64,000 nucleotides of DNA, taken from the NCBI RefSeq assembly GCF_039529775.1, contig NZ_BAAANL010000012.1, positions 13,131 through 77,130 on the forward strand. Direction: 5' to 3'. Positions 1-7,827 of the stretch are shown here, one piece after another. The position numbers and the translations under genes were made by a program. The notes below the pieces were generated by a model, which saw only the letters and a program-made list of their open reading frames with translations, was not told the DNA's origin and did not search any database. The DNA comes from Myceligenerans crystallogenes (GTDB taxonomy: Bacteria; Actinomycetota; Actinomycetes; Actinomycetales; Cellulomonadaceae). Each line of letters opens with the position of its first letter. Within the stretch, counting starts at the first letter, position 1.

Positions 1-449
1 GCGAGGTCGCGGGCTTGGTGCCAGTGCCCGTCGATCTCGAGGACGGAGTCGGTTTCCGGGTCGTCGGGAATCTCCCGGCGGAACAAGGCGCGCTCCGCGC
101 CGTTGACGTCCTGGCGGTAGAAGCGAACCGGTGGTCGCATCGGCTTCCATTGCAGCTCACGCCACTTGTCGAGCTCCTCCTCCACCGTCCCCGAGGTGCC
201 CAGCACGAAGAACTTCTCGCTCGGATTGCGGAACTTCGGCACCGCGATCGGCGGGACCATCACGCGACTGGTGAACTCCCGCGTGCGGGCGTATTCGGCG
301 GCGTTCCAGTGCACGACCCACGCGTCCATGGCATCCTGCACGTCGAGCACCACGAACGTACCGGGTGGATCGCCCTCCCGCTCCTCGAATTCGGCGATCA
401 CCTGCTCGACGATCCGGCGACCATCCGCCCGACTGAGGAAATCACTCAC
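1..449 (-). CDS. Small protein downstream of toxin/immunity pair (3' end outside window)
   Basis: The reading frame opens with GTG at 449, overlaps the stop of the upstream gene by 8 bp, and stays open to the window edge, so the C-terminus is missing (about 149 residues visible). The N-terminus reads MSDFLSRADGRRIVEQ, followed by an acidic helix and a mixed alpha/beta region containing FVVLDVQDAMDAWVVHW and VPKFRNPSEKFFVL. No signal peptide or membrane segment is visible. I do not recognise the family. Its place as the second small gene after a polymorphic toxin, in the same operon with overlapping ends, suggests an immunity protein or a toxin-locus accessory. That role is inference from position only. 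Confidence 0.6.
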   Translation of the reverse strand, partial: MSDFLSRADGRRIVEQVIAEFEEREGDPPGTFVVLDVQDAMDAWVVHWNAAEYARTREFTSRVMVPPIAVPKFRNPSEKFFVLGTSGTVEEELDKWRELQWKPMRPPVRFYRQDVNGAERALFRREIPDDPETDSVLEIDGHWHQARDL

Positions 450-753
450 TCTGCCCCTCCGCTCGGCGCTGCTCCTCGCGCTCGGCACGACGACGGGCGC
501 GCCGCTGCTTCTGAATCTCCTGCATTTCGCGCTGGGCGCGAAGGCGTTCGATGAAGTTGTCCAGCGCCGCCGACTCTGATTCAAACCTGGCGATCTCACC
601 AGCCAACCCGCCCCGCTCACTGGTGGCGTACGTCAGCCAGCCAGCCTGGTCTTTCTTAATCACAATACCGTCAGCAAACACTTTGCCCTCGAACAGCGTA
701 TACGGGCCAAGCCCTTCCTGGTCAATAACCTCTTTGGCCTCGTTGACGTTCAT
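442..753 (-). CDS. Probable immunity protein for the TNT-type toxin
   Basis: A 103-residue cytoplasmic-looking protein. The first 70 residues form a compact alpha/beta domain (MNVNEAKEVIDQEGL, then GIVIKKDQAGWLTYATSERGG, then a helix FESESAALDNFIERL). The tail is a long basic/acidic helix rich in Arg, Gln and Glu. The W-x-x-Y-x-x-x-E-R-G core resembles small Imm-type immunity families, but I cannot assign one securely. Its ATG overlaps the toxin stop by 4 bp (ATGA), so the two are translationally coupled, as is usual for polymorphic toxin/immunity pairs. The base composition is visibly more AT-rich than the N-terminal half of the toxin gene and matches the toxin tip, suggesting the tip and this gene travel together. 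Confidence 0.7.
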   Translation of the reverse strand: MNVNEAKEVIDQEGLGPYTLFEGKVFADGIVIKKDQAGWLTYATSERGGLAGEIARFESESAALDNFIERLRAQREMQEIQKQRRARRRAEREEQRRAEGQSE

Positions 754-3700
754 TGGGTCAGCTCCTTAAGTACGCCGAGCCCTTCAAGCAGCTCGACACT
801 CATCGGCAATAGGGATTGGACCGCCCCACCCTTCGCACCAAATGCAGCGGCCGCAGGGCCTTCCTGCACCGCCATTTTATCCCAGGTCAAATTGTAACGA
901 CTCATCAACACGTCCACTTCATGTCGCACATCGGCCGGAGCGGCCTCGTAGTGCGAGCGCAGGTTGCTAAAGTCGCCGACTACCTCGTACTGGTGATACT
1001 GACGTGGGTCTTCAATGTACGGCAGCGATCGCTCATCGTAGTCGAATGCTTCACCGTTCCGAACCGGGGAGACAAATCTTCCGTCAGGCGTCCCGTATCG
1101 GTCAAAAATCTCACCCTTCTCGGGCAACCGTTTAGGCATGACCGGTTCCCTTGTCACGGGGTCGATCTCGAATACGTCGACCATGAATCCATTGCGTGGC
1201 GCATGACGTTCCCAGTCGATCTTCATCGTCTCGGAATCCATGAAACGCATGTCCCGAGGAACCGAGACATCATCCGGCCATTTATCCGTCCGCATGAAGT
1301 CATCGACTTCGTCCGGCGCGTTCGCCTTCAGGTAGTCGATCAACTGATCCCCGTTGAGCGCGCTCTTCAGGTGAATCTTCGCTGGGTCGCCTCCACTTGG
1401 GTCCGCGTCCTGCAATGCTCGTTCAGCGTCCTGCCTCGCCCGCTCCCCGTCCTGTTCGGCGCGTTCAGTGTCCTGCCGCTCTCGTTCCTCGTCCTGACGG
1501 TCCCGTTCGGTGTCTTGCTGGGCTCGTTCCTTGTCCTGCTCGGCCCGATCCGCATCCTGTTCGGCTCGCTCCTGGTCCTGCCGCTCCCGCTCCGCGAGCT
1601 GACGTGCTCGCTCCTCGTCCTGCCGGGCGCGCTCCGCATCCTGTCGTTCCCGCTCGGCGTCCTGGCGCGCTCGCTCCTCCGCCGTCGATGCCGGTTCGTC
1701 CTGGTCCCCTCGCTTCTCGTCCTCCCGCGCCCGTTCCGCATCCTGGCGGGCCCGTTCCGCGTCCTGCTGGGCCTGCTCCTCGAGCTGGCGCGCTCGCTCG
1801 GCGTCCTGACGTTCTCGTTCCGCGTCCTGCTGGGCGCGCTCCTTGTCCTGGCGTTCCCGTTCGGCGTCCTGGTGGGCCCGTTCCTTGTCCTGACCCTCTC
1901 GCTCCGCGTCCTGCCGCGCCCGTTCCCTGTTCTGACGCTCCCGCTCGGCATCCTGACGCTCCCGCTCGGCATCCTGCTGCGCCCGTTCCTCCTCCTGGCG
2001 CTTCCGCTCGGCGTCCTGACGCGCCCGCTCCAGGTCCTCGGGCGTCGGCTCCTCGCCCTTGCCGGCGGCCTCGTTCAGGTCCAGGGTCTTGTCCCGCGTC
2101 AGCGGGTCCAGACCCGGCGCGCCCGCATCCGGTGACTGGAAGTCCGCACCCGGGTGGGATCCCGGCGCCGTCTCCAGGAAGTACAGGTCGTCCCCGGGCC
2201 GGAGCCTCGCCAGCTCGCCGGTCTGCGGGTCCAGGAACACAGGCCCGTGGTCCGGGTGGTTGACCACGTTGATGACGTGGCCGATCCTCCCGTCGGCCCG
2301 TTCGATCCCCACGACACCACGCGAGCCCTCGCCCAGGGCATCGAGGCGGTCGATGATGGCGTCCGGTCCGTCGGCCTTGTGCCACTGCCCGCCGAGCCGG
2401 TCCGAGAGCTCGGTGATCGGCCGCGATCCCGCCGACGGCGCCGCGAGCACGTCCTTCCCGCCCAGGCTCAGGTCCCCGGCCAGCGCCGCCCGCGTGCAGT
2501 TGTCGCGGAAGCCCGCCACGCCGTCGTCGTACCGGTTCGCGTTCACGTCCCGGAACCACGGCATCTCGTTCGCGATGAAGTCCCGCGCCTGTTCCGGCGT
2601 CATCGACCCCGCATGCACGGCCGGGCGCGACCCGCCCGGCGGCTCCGAGGCCAGCTCCCGGGCCCGCGACCCGTCGTGCCATGGGTTGCCCGGATCCGGC
2701 GCCGGACGGTTCCCCTCGGGCCAGTCGACCGCCCCGGCCCCGTCCGGCCGCCCGACGCCCTGTCCCAGCTCGTCGAACTCACCGGGGATCTCCGCCCGCC
2801 GCTCCGGCGTCGTGTCCGGATCGAGCCACTCGCCGAGCAGGTCGTCCATCCTCCGGCTCGCGGCCAGGCTCTCGGGCGTGTGGAACTCGACCGAGACGAT
2901 GTTCCCGTCGGGGTCCATCCAGTGCGACGTGATCCCCGGCGCACCGCTCCGCCCCCAGCCGTTGTCCAGGCCTCCGACCGGCCGGTACCCGCGATCGGCC
3001 AGCTCGTCGATGATGCCCTGCGCCGACGCCGTGAAGTCCTCCGGATCCGCGACCACCCGGTACCGGACGCCGTCCATCGTGTCGGACAGCAGGTCCCGCG
3101 CCGGCACCCCGTCCAGCCGCCGCGCGCCGGACGCCAGCTCGCCGTACAGCTCAGGAGCCGGCTTCACCCGGTCGCCGTCGTCCAGCCGTGCACCGTCGAA
3201 GCCGCCGACGACGTCGGCCACGTCCCGCGTCAGTGCCGGCTCCGCGTCCCGCAGCCCGTCGAGGAACTCGTCGGCTGCCGCCACCTGCGAGCGCGACAGG
3301 GACAGCCGCTCGTCCGGGCTCCGCCACGCGACCGGGTCCGCAGACACGGTGCCGGGCTCACGCCCGGCCGACCCGTCCGGATCGGGGACGACGACGTCGC
3401 CGGGCGGGCTCTGCTCCGACGGGGCACCGTCACCCCGGCTCTCGTCACCGTCGCGACGACCGCCGGCCCCGTCGCCGGGGTCACCATCGGCACGGCCGTG
3501 GTCACCGTCGGCACGGCCGTGTTCGACGCCACCACGGGCGTCAGCGCTCGGCCGGCTACCACCACCGTCCTGAGCTGGGGCGTCGGTGTCAGGGAGACCC
3601 CGATCCCCGCCGGACCGGCCGTCGCCGGGGACTCCTCCGGGTGCGGCCGGGTCCGGGTGACGGTCGTACCCGTCCGGCCGGCGCTCGGGCGCCCGGGTGG

Positions 3701-5291
3701 CCTGCGCGGCCGCCTGCTGCGCCTCGAGCTCGGCCTGGATGTGCTTCAGCCTGGTGGTCGCGTGGTTCTCGTGCTGCTCCCGGGCCACGGCCGCCTGGTG
3801 CTCGCGCTTGCGGTCCAGGAGCTCGTCGTACCAGGAGCGCCCGGCGTCGTTGCCGCCGTCCTGGGCCGGGCTGGCGTGCTCGGGGTCGCGGCGGTCCGGC
3901 AGCCGGTTGTCCGCGGCGGGGTCGTAGCCGTCGGGGCTCGGCTCGGACCGCTGCGCCTGGCTCGCGTCCGGCACCTCCTGCGGGTCCGGGTACCGGCCCG
4001 ACCTGGCGTCGGAGCTCTGCGGGACCTCGGCGCCGCCGGCCCGGGACCGCGCGCCGTCCCCGCCGGAGGCGCCCGAGCCACGGGATCCCCCGAGGTCCAG
4101 GCTGTTCAGGAGGTCCTTCGCCTTCTTGAAGCCCGCGTCGACGACCGGGCTCAACGGGTCCATCGCGCGGTCGACGGCACCGGCGAACTGCTGCGCCCGC
4201 TCGCCCGTGGCCGCGTCCACGGCCCGGTCGAACAGGTTCGGCCTACGGACGTCCGGTGCATCGGCGTCGGGCAACGCCCGGGCGGCCCGGCCCGCCCGGC
4301 TGGCCGCGCCCAAGCCCTTGACGACCCTGCTCAGGCCGACTCCCGGCACGAACAGGAGTCCCACGTTGCCTATGGCACGTCCGGGGTCCTCGGCCCACAT
4401 GTCCCACGCGACGAGGCTCTTTCCCACCGCGAGCCACGCGTCACCAGCCGCATCCGCCTGCCACCACTCGCCCGACTCCGGATCGAAGCCCAGCAGCTGA
4501 GCCATCCCCGACCACGTCTCGGCGGCTGTCTCGGGCTTCCAGCCGTGCTCGTCGATCCCGACCATCGCGCCGACGTCGGTGATCGCTCCCCAGATCCCGT
4601 CGACCCAGACACCCTGCTGGATGCGCCCGACGAAGCCGAAGCCCGCCAGGAGGTCGAAGCCGACCGGCGGTCCCCACGGCTGGTCCTGCGGCCGCTCCGG
4701 CAAGGGATTCCACGCACCCGACCACAGACCCGGCGCGTTCACCCCGAGCCGCTGCACGCCGTCCAGGTCACGGATCGTGCGGGCGCAACGCTCCTCGACC
4801 TCCACCAGATCCGCCTGGAGCTTGTTCACCGCGGTGATGATGTCGTTGTACTGCGGCACCGCGAGCCACGAGCCGTGCCAGACCGGTGTGCCACCCGCCA
4901 ACCAGTTCGCCAGGTCCGTCAGCCCGATCGACTCGACCCACTCCGGGCTGACCAGCCCGTTGAAGTCCTCCGCCCGCTGCACCAGCTCCGCCCGCCGGGA
5001 CACCACCGCCCGGTAGTCGTCCGCCAGGCCGTGCAGCGCCCGCGCCACCATGCCCAGCTCGTCGGCGTAGTCATGGGACTGGTTCCTGACCGGGGCCATC
5101 ACGCCGAACAGCTGCTCGGCCTCCGGCGCGCGGTAGGACTCCCGCAGCCTCATCCACTGCTCCACCACCGCCGTGCCCTGACCCCGGATCTCGACGGCGT
5201 AGACCTCGAGATCCGCGGCCGCCTCGTCGATCAGCTCCGGATTCAGGTCCCCGCCAGGGAACTGCGAAGGATCGAACGGCGGTGTCGACAT
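750..5291 (-). CDS. Multi-domain polymorphic toxin with C-terminal TNT (NAD+ glycohydrolase-type) domain
   Basis: About 1513 residues. The open frame runs further upstream, but the ATG at 5291 (MSTPPFDPSQF) starts the recognisable N-terminus and avoids crossing the neighbouring antitoxin gene. Residues 1-140 are helical and resemble WXG100/LXG-like type VII substrates. Residues 400-650 are Pro/Asp/Arg-rich. Residues 664-834 resemble a RelA/SpoT-fold synthetase (DGVRYRVV, then VEFHTPES). Residues 896-1042 look like a papain-fold Tox-PL domain (NCTRAA, then GHVINVV and LDPQTGE, supplying Cys-His-Asp). Residues 1089-1295 are about 27 heptads of the ERARQDA type, predicted to form one long helix. 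Residues 1367-1513 match the TNT family (DRYGTPDGRFVSP, FGAKGGAVQ). Known TNT domains hydrolyse NAD(P)+. Two small genes follow directly. Domain calls are by motif; export by a type VII system is inferred. Confidence 0.85.
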   Translation of the reverse strand: MSTPPFDPSQFPGGDLNPELIDEAAADLEVYAVEIRGQGTAVVEQWMRLRESYRAPEAEQLFGVMAPVRNQSHDYADELGMVARALHGLADDYRAVVSRRAELVQRAEDFNGLVSPEWVESIGLTDLANWLAGGTPVWHGSWLAVPQYNDIITAVNKLQADLVEVEERCARTIRDLDGVQRLGVNAPGLWSGAWNPLPERPQDQPWGPPVGFDLLAGFGFVGRIQQGVWVDGIWGAITDVGAMVGIDEHGWKPETAAETWSGMAQLLGFDPESGEWWQADAAGDAWLAVGKSLVAWDMWAEDPGRAIGNVGLLFVPGVGLSRVVKGLGAASRAGRAARALPDADAPDVRRPNLFDRAVDAATGERAQQFAGAVDRAMDPLSPVVDAGFKKAKDLLNSLDLGGSRGSGASGGDGARSRAGGAEVPQSSDARSGRYPDPQEVPDASQAQRSEPSPDGYDPAADNRLPDRRDPEHASPAQDGGNDAGRSWYDELLDRKREHQAAVAREQHENHATTRLKHIQAELEAQQAAAQATRAPERRPDGYDRHPDPAAPGGVPGDGRSGGDRGLPDTDAPAQDGGGSRPSADARGGVEHGRADGDHGRADGDPGDGAGGRRDGDESRGDGAPSEQSPPGDVVVPDPDGSAGREPGTVSADPVAWRSPDERLSLSRSQVAAADEFLDGLRDAEPALTRDVADVVGGFDGARLDDGDRVKPAPELYGELASGARRLDGVPARDLLSDTMDGVRYRVVADPEDFTASAQGIIDELADRGYRPVGGLDNGWGRSGAPGITSHWMDPDGNIVSVEFHTPESLAASRRMDDLLGEWLDPDTTPERRAEIPGEFDELGQGVGRPDGAGAVDWPEGNRPAPDPGNPWHDGSRARELASEPPGGSRPAVHAGSMTPEQARDFIANEMPWFRDVNANRYDDGVAGFRDNCTRAALAGDLSLGGKDVLAAPSAGSRPITELSDRLGGQWHKADGPDAIIDRLDALGEGSRGVVGIERADGRIGHVINVVNHPDHGPVFLDPQTGELARLRPGDDLYFLETAPGSHPGADFQSPDAGAPGLDPLTRDKTLDLNEAAGKGEEPTPEDLERARQDAERKRQEEERAQQDAERERQDAERERQNRERARQDAEREGQDKERAHQDAERERQDKERAQQDAERERQDAERARQLEEQAQQDAERARQDAERAREDEKRGDQDEPASTAEERARQDAERERQDAERARQDEERARQLAERERQDQERAEQDADRAEQDKERAQQDTERDRQDEERERQDTERAEQDGERARQDAERALQDADPSGGDPAKIHLKSALNGDQLIDYLKANAPDEVDDFMRTDKWPDDVSVPRDMRFMDSETMKIDWERHAPRNGFMVDVFEIDPVTREPVMPKRLPEKGEIFDRYGTPDGRFVSPVRNGEAFDYDERSLPYIEDPRQYHQYEVVGDFSNLRSHYEAAPADVRHEVDVLMSRYNLTWDKMAVQEGPAAAAFGAKGGAVQSLLPMSVELLEGLGVLKELTQ
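1405..2030 (-). repeat. 21-bp tandem repeats encoding an Arg/Glu/Gln heptad helix
   Basis: Within the toxin gene about 27 imperfect 21-bp units encode seven-residue blocks such as ERARQDA, ERERQDA and ERAQQDA. One interruption reads PASTAEE. The pattern of alternating acidic and basic residues predicts a single stable alpha-helix that would act as a rigid rod before the C-terminal toxin tip. Repeats of this sort are also a natural substrate for recombination, which could help tip exchange. Confidence 0.8.
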
Positions 5292-5469
5292 GCCCAGGCG
5301 CTCCCACGGTGACGATCGCGATACGACAGCAGAGGGGCGAAGCACCCCCTGTCCGACAATACCGGCCTGTGCTCGTCGCGCCGCAAGAACCCCGCAGCGC
5401 ACCGAGGCGCGACCCCGCCCGTCCCAGAGGGCGTCGCGGGTGGAGCAGCTGGATTCCAGACGGTGCCGT

Positions 5470-5793
5470 TCAGCCCTGGACGACCACGAACTCGTCACCG
5501 AAGTCCGCGATGACGCGAAGCGTGCCGCCCAGCGTCTCGACGTACGACCGCAGGGTTCCGAGTTCGGTCGAGTCAAGACGACCGCGCTCGATCGCGGAGA
5601 CCCGTGGCTGGGCAACGCCCATGCCGTCAGCGACAACCTTCTGGGTGACGTGCTTCGCACGGCGCACCTCGGCAAGCTTGAACGCACGCTCAGCCGCTCG
5701 CATCTCTTCCATGATCTCGGCGACACGACCCTGATCGATGCCAGCCTCGACCGCATCAGCCCTGACCTCGCGCCATGTCCTGGCCATCGTCAT
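5470..5793 (-). CDS. XRE-type antitoxin of a HigBA-like pair
   Basis: A 107-residue protein. The first half is helical (MTMARTWREVRADAVEAG). The second half carries a helix-turn-helix of the XRE class (TQKVVADGMGVAQPRVSAIERG at about 50-72), ending in LRVIADFGDEFVV, typical of antitoxins paired with Gp49/HigB toxins. The start overlaps the stop of the upstream toxin gene by 4 bp (ATGA), so the order is toxin first, as in higBA loci. The protein should neutralise the toxin and bind the operator palindrome at 6158-6173 to repress the operon. The family call is strong; the exact subgroup is not determined. Confidence 0.88.
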   Translation of the reverse strand: MTMARTWREVRADAVEAGIDQGRVAEIMEEMRAAERAFKLAEVRRAKHVTQKVVADGMGVAQPRVSAIERGRLDSTELGTLRSYVETLGGTLRVIADFGDEFVVVQG

Positions 5794-6143
5794 GCCTCCT
5801 CGTCGTAGTCACCGGCGAGCCACCGCTCGTAGCGCTCCTCGGCCACCGGAATGCTTGTCCCGTACCAGTCGGACCAGCGCCCTGCCTTGTCCCCGGCAAC
5901 CAACAGCACCGCATTTCGTGCCGGGTCGAAGACGAACAGGATGCGTACCGTGCTTGCGCGCAACTCCTTCAGGTTGTGGATCCGAGAACCCTTGATCGAG
6001 TCCGCCGTGGGCCGCCCCAGCGACGGACCGACCTGTTCCAACTGGTTGACAGCTGCTTGGATGTGCTCAGCCAGGGGATCCTGATCCTTCACCAGTCGCA
6101 GGAACCAGTCCTCGACCTCGTCGAGCAGAACGATCTCCCACAT
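5790..6143 (-). CDS. Gp49/HigB-type RelE-superfamily toxin
   Basis: A 117-residue protein with the phage-derived Gp49-like pattern: MWEIVLLDEVEDWF at the N-terminus, a central HNLKELRASTVRILFVFDP strand pair, and a GDKAGRW loop before the C-terminal helix. Members of this family are ribosome-dependent or free mRNA endonucleases belonging to the RelE fold. It is the first gene of the two-gene operon and is translationally coupled to its antitoxin. The length fits the family and no key region is missing, so it is probably active when unbound. Confidence 0.88.
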   Translation of the reverse strand: MWEIVLLDEVEDWFLRLVKDQDPLAEHIQAAVNQLEQVGPSLGRPTADSIKGSRIHNLKELRASTVRILFVFDPARNAVLLVAGDKAGRWSDWYGTSIPVAEERYERWLAGDYDEEA

Positions 6144-6157
6144 GCGACCCCCAAATA

Positions 6158-6173
6158 ATAACGCCTGCGTTAT
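6158..6173. promoter_or_regulatory. Operator palindrome of the toxin-antitoxin operon
   Basis: ATAACGC-CT-GCGTTAT is a perfect 7-bp inverted repeat with a 2-bp centre, 15 bp upstream of the toxin ATG. It is the expected place and size for autorepression by the XRE antitoxin. The assignment is by position; no binding data. Confidence 0.65.
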
Positions 6174-6371
6174 GAGTGACGCAAGGCGCGAATGATTGAG
6201 GTGTCCACCATAGGATCTTTGATGTCTTCTGGCAGGCTAGGACGGCACCCTGTACGGATCCGCAACGATACCTGTCATCCAATGACAGTTGATATCTCTT
6301 CGATTCGACCACCGCTCAAGGCGGCAACAGGCGATCCCGGCCGAAGGTCGCTCGAATGTCCTGGCTGATCA
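6174..6371. other. AT-richer intergenic stretch with a second palindrome
   Basis: No convincing gene. The sequence is visibly AT-richer than the flanking enzyme genes. At 6272-6288 it holds CTGTCAT-cca-ATGACAG, a perfect 7-bp inverted repeat that could be an operator or part of a promoter. Which gene it would serve is unclear. Confidence 0.4.
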
Positions 6372-6404
6372 AGAGCCCTGCCGGGACGTACCCGGCAGGG
6401 CTCT
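6372..6404 (-). terminator. Stem-loop terminator of the GH62 gene
   Basis: A perfect 14-bp stem (AGAGCCCTGCCGGG paired with its complement) with a 5-nt loop, 25 bp after the GH62 stop. A U-tract is lacking, as is common in actinobacterial terminators. Confidence 0.75.
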
Positions 6405-6428
6405 CGATGGTTGCGTGCGCGACTGCGC

Positions 6429-7553
6429 CTACTCGGAGTCCCCGCACATCGCGCTGATGGGGTTCGGCCCGTCCGCCGTGGCCAGGCCCAGCTGGTAGGG
6501 CTTGTCGCCGTAGCCGGGGCCCGCCTCCGCGTCCGGGTCGTAGCCCTGGAACAGGAACTGCAGCGGCTCGCACGGGTCGACGGTCAGCTGCTGGTCCCGG
6601 CCGCTGCGCAGCAGCTCACCGTGCGAGAAGTCGTCGGTCCACCGCTGGGTGGTGAACGTCGTCCGGCTCGTCCGGGCGAACGGGTCGTCGCCCGTCACGG
6701 CCAGGGGCTCCCACTCGTCGCCGACGGCGTCGAGGTCGTCGGCGGTCCACGCCTTGTACATCCGGGCGCCGTCGGGGCCGAACGCCTCGATGAGCATGAG
6801 GTACTGCTCCGTGCCGTCGATCTTGTACACGGCGTCGCCCTCGAACATCGCGAACCGGTTCGGGCCCTGCTTGGCGATCACCGTGTCGGTGAACCCGTTC
6901 GGGAAGTCCTTGACCGAGGTCCGGGACCGGTAGTGGTGCCCGTTGTCGTCCGTCGAGAACAGGTAGCACGACTCCTCGTCGCAGATGTTCCAGAAGTCGA
7001 GCCAGAACCCGTTGCCGATGTTGTCCGCGATGATCTGCGGCATCCCGTCGTAGAAGTGCTTCGGCGCGCTCCACGAGGACGGGTCGGCGATGTCCTTCGT
7101 CGTCGAGTACGCGGCGTTGCCGTCCTGGTAGATCAGGTACCACGTCTTCCGGGGCGCGAAGTAGAACACCTGAGGCGCCGCACGGTACCCCGGGCCGATC
7201 GCCGTCGTGTCCAGGTAGGTGATCGGGGCGGAGTCCGCCTCGTCCCAGCTGTCGAACGACTTGTAGGCGATGTGCCAGCCCAGGCCCTCGCCGGGCGTCG
7301 TCGTGAAGAACACGTGGTAGCGCCCGCCGGCCTCGACCACCGTCGGGTCCTTGACGGCGATCGAGCCGTGCGTCGCGTCCGGCATCGGCCCCATCACCGG
7401 GTCGCCCGTGGACCATCGGAACGATTCGGCGTCGTCGGCCACCTGCGTGGCCGCCACCGCACCGCCCGCTGCCAGCGTCGTCGCCGCCAGGGTCGCGGCC
7501 GTGAGGGCGGCCGCCCATCGCGCTCGTCGCTGAGCGCGTCGGTTCTGCGTCAT
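6429..7553 (-). CDS. Secreted GH62 alpha-L-arabinofuranosidase
   Basis: 374 residues. A long twin-basic signal peptide (RRAQRRAR followed by a hydrophobic run ending near AVAA, residue 35) points to export. The rest is one catalytic domain with GH62 hallmarks: FRWSTGDPVMGP at the start, KDPTVVEAGGRYHVFF (catalytic base Asp region), WYLIYQDGNAAYSTT, DFWNICDEESCYLFSTDDNG, FEGDAVYKI (probable acid Glu) and DDFSHGELLR near the end. GH62 enzymes remove arabinose side chains from arabinoxylan. There is no carbohydrate-binding module, unlike many actinobacterial homologues. A LacI-type operator lies about 95 bp upstream and a strong stem-loop follows the stop, so it is probably a single-gene, sugar-controlled transcript. 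Confidence 0.92.
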   Translation of the reverse strand: MTQNRRAQRRARWAAALTAATLAATTLAAGGAVAATQVADDAESFRWSTGDPVMGPMPDATHGSIAVKDPTVVEAGGRYHVFFTTTPGEGLGWHIAYKSFDSWDEADSAPITYLDTTAIGPGYRAAPQVFYFAPRKTWYLIYQDGNAAYSTTKDIADPSSWSAPKHFYDGMPQIIADNIGNGFWLDFWNICDEESCYLFSTDDNGHHYRSRTSVKDFPNGFTDTVIAKQGPNRFAMFEGDAVYKIDGTEQYLMLIEAFGPDGARMYKAWTADDLDAVGDEWEPLAVTGDDPFARTSRTTFTTQRWTDDFSHGELLRSGRDQQLTVDPCEPLQFLFQGYDPDAEAGPGYGDKPYQLGLATADGPNPISAMCGDSE

Positions 7554-7646
7554 CTGCTTCTCCTTACGTGACAGCGAGCCGTGCAGACGGGCCAGGCACC
7601 CGCCGTCCGCCCGAGCGTCAGCTCCGACAGCGACTCGCCAGCAGCA

Positions 7647-7660
7647 TGTTAGCGCTCACA
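7647..7660. promoter_or_regulatory. LacI-family operator upstream of GH62 gene
   Basis: TGTTAGCGCTCACA is a 14-bp near-perfect palindrome centred on AGCGCT, differing from TGTTAGCGCTAACA at one base. This is the classic form of LacI-family sugar-regulator sites and resembles arabinose-regulator operators of actinobacteria. It sits 94 bp upstream of the GH62 start. Confidence 0.65.
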
Positions 7661-7685
7661 CCCGCCGGGGAAAAGGGGTAGGTTT

Positions 7686-7700
7686 ATCGATATTCTCGAT
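7686..7700. promoter_or_regulatory. Short palindrome upstream of GH62 gene
   Basis: ATCGA-tattc-TCGAT, a perfect 5-bp inverted repeat with a 5-bp spacer in a locally AT-rich patch. It may be a second regulator site or part of the promoter. Weak evidence. Confidence 0.3.
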
Positions 7701-7720
7701 GGGTCGGCGGCAGACAGGTC

Positions 7721-7753
7721 AAGGCCCTGCCGGAGCGTGTCCGGCAGGGCCTT
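7721..7753 (-). terminator. Stem-loop terminator after ileS
   Basis: AAGGCCCTGCCGGA (7721-7734) pairs perfectly with 7740-7753 over 14 bp with a 5-nt loop. It lies about 75 bp past the ileS stop on the minus strand, in a region separating ileS from the GH62 promoter. Confidence 0.7.
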
Positions 7754-7756
7754 CGT

Positions 7757-7822
7757 CAGTCTTCGCGCGGCGGAGGCCGCGCCTGCCGGCAGTCTTCGCG
7801 CGGCGGAGGCCGCGCCTGCCGG
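7757..7822. repeat. Two perfect tandem 33-bp copies
   Basis: The 33-bp unit beginning CAGTCTTCGCGCGG occurs twice without a mismatch (7757-7789 and 7790-7822), and each unit contains a short GC-rich inverted repeat (GCGCGGC..GCCGCGC). It sits in the ileS 3' untranslated region between the stop and the terminator. The identity of the copies suggests a recent duplication. Confidence 0.9.
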
Positions 7823-7827
7823 CAGAC

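Noticed and set aside
2154..5312. Long plus-strand open frame (over 1000 codons) opposite the toxin gene
   Set aside because: A shadow of high-GC coding on the other strand; Arg/Val/Pro-rich with no domain.
5292..5756. Longer N-terminus of the polymorphic toxin (open frame to 5756)
   Set aside because: It would overlap the antitoxin gene at 5470-5793 and the translation is not like any secretion N-terminus; MSTPPFDPSQF at 5291 is the natural start.
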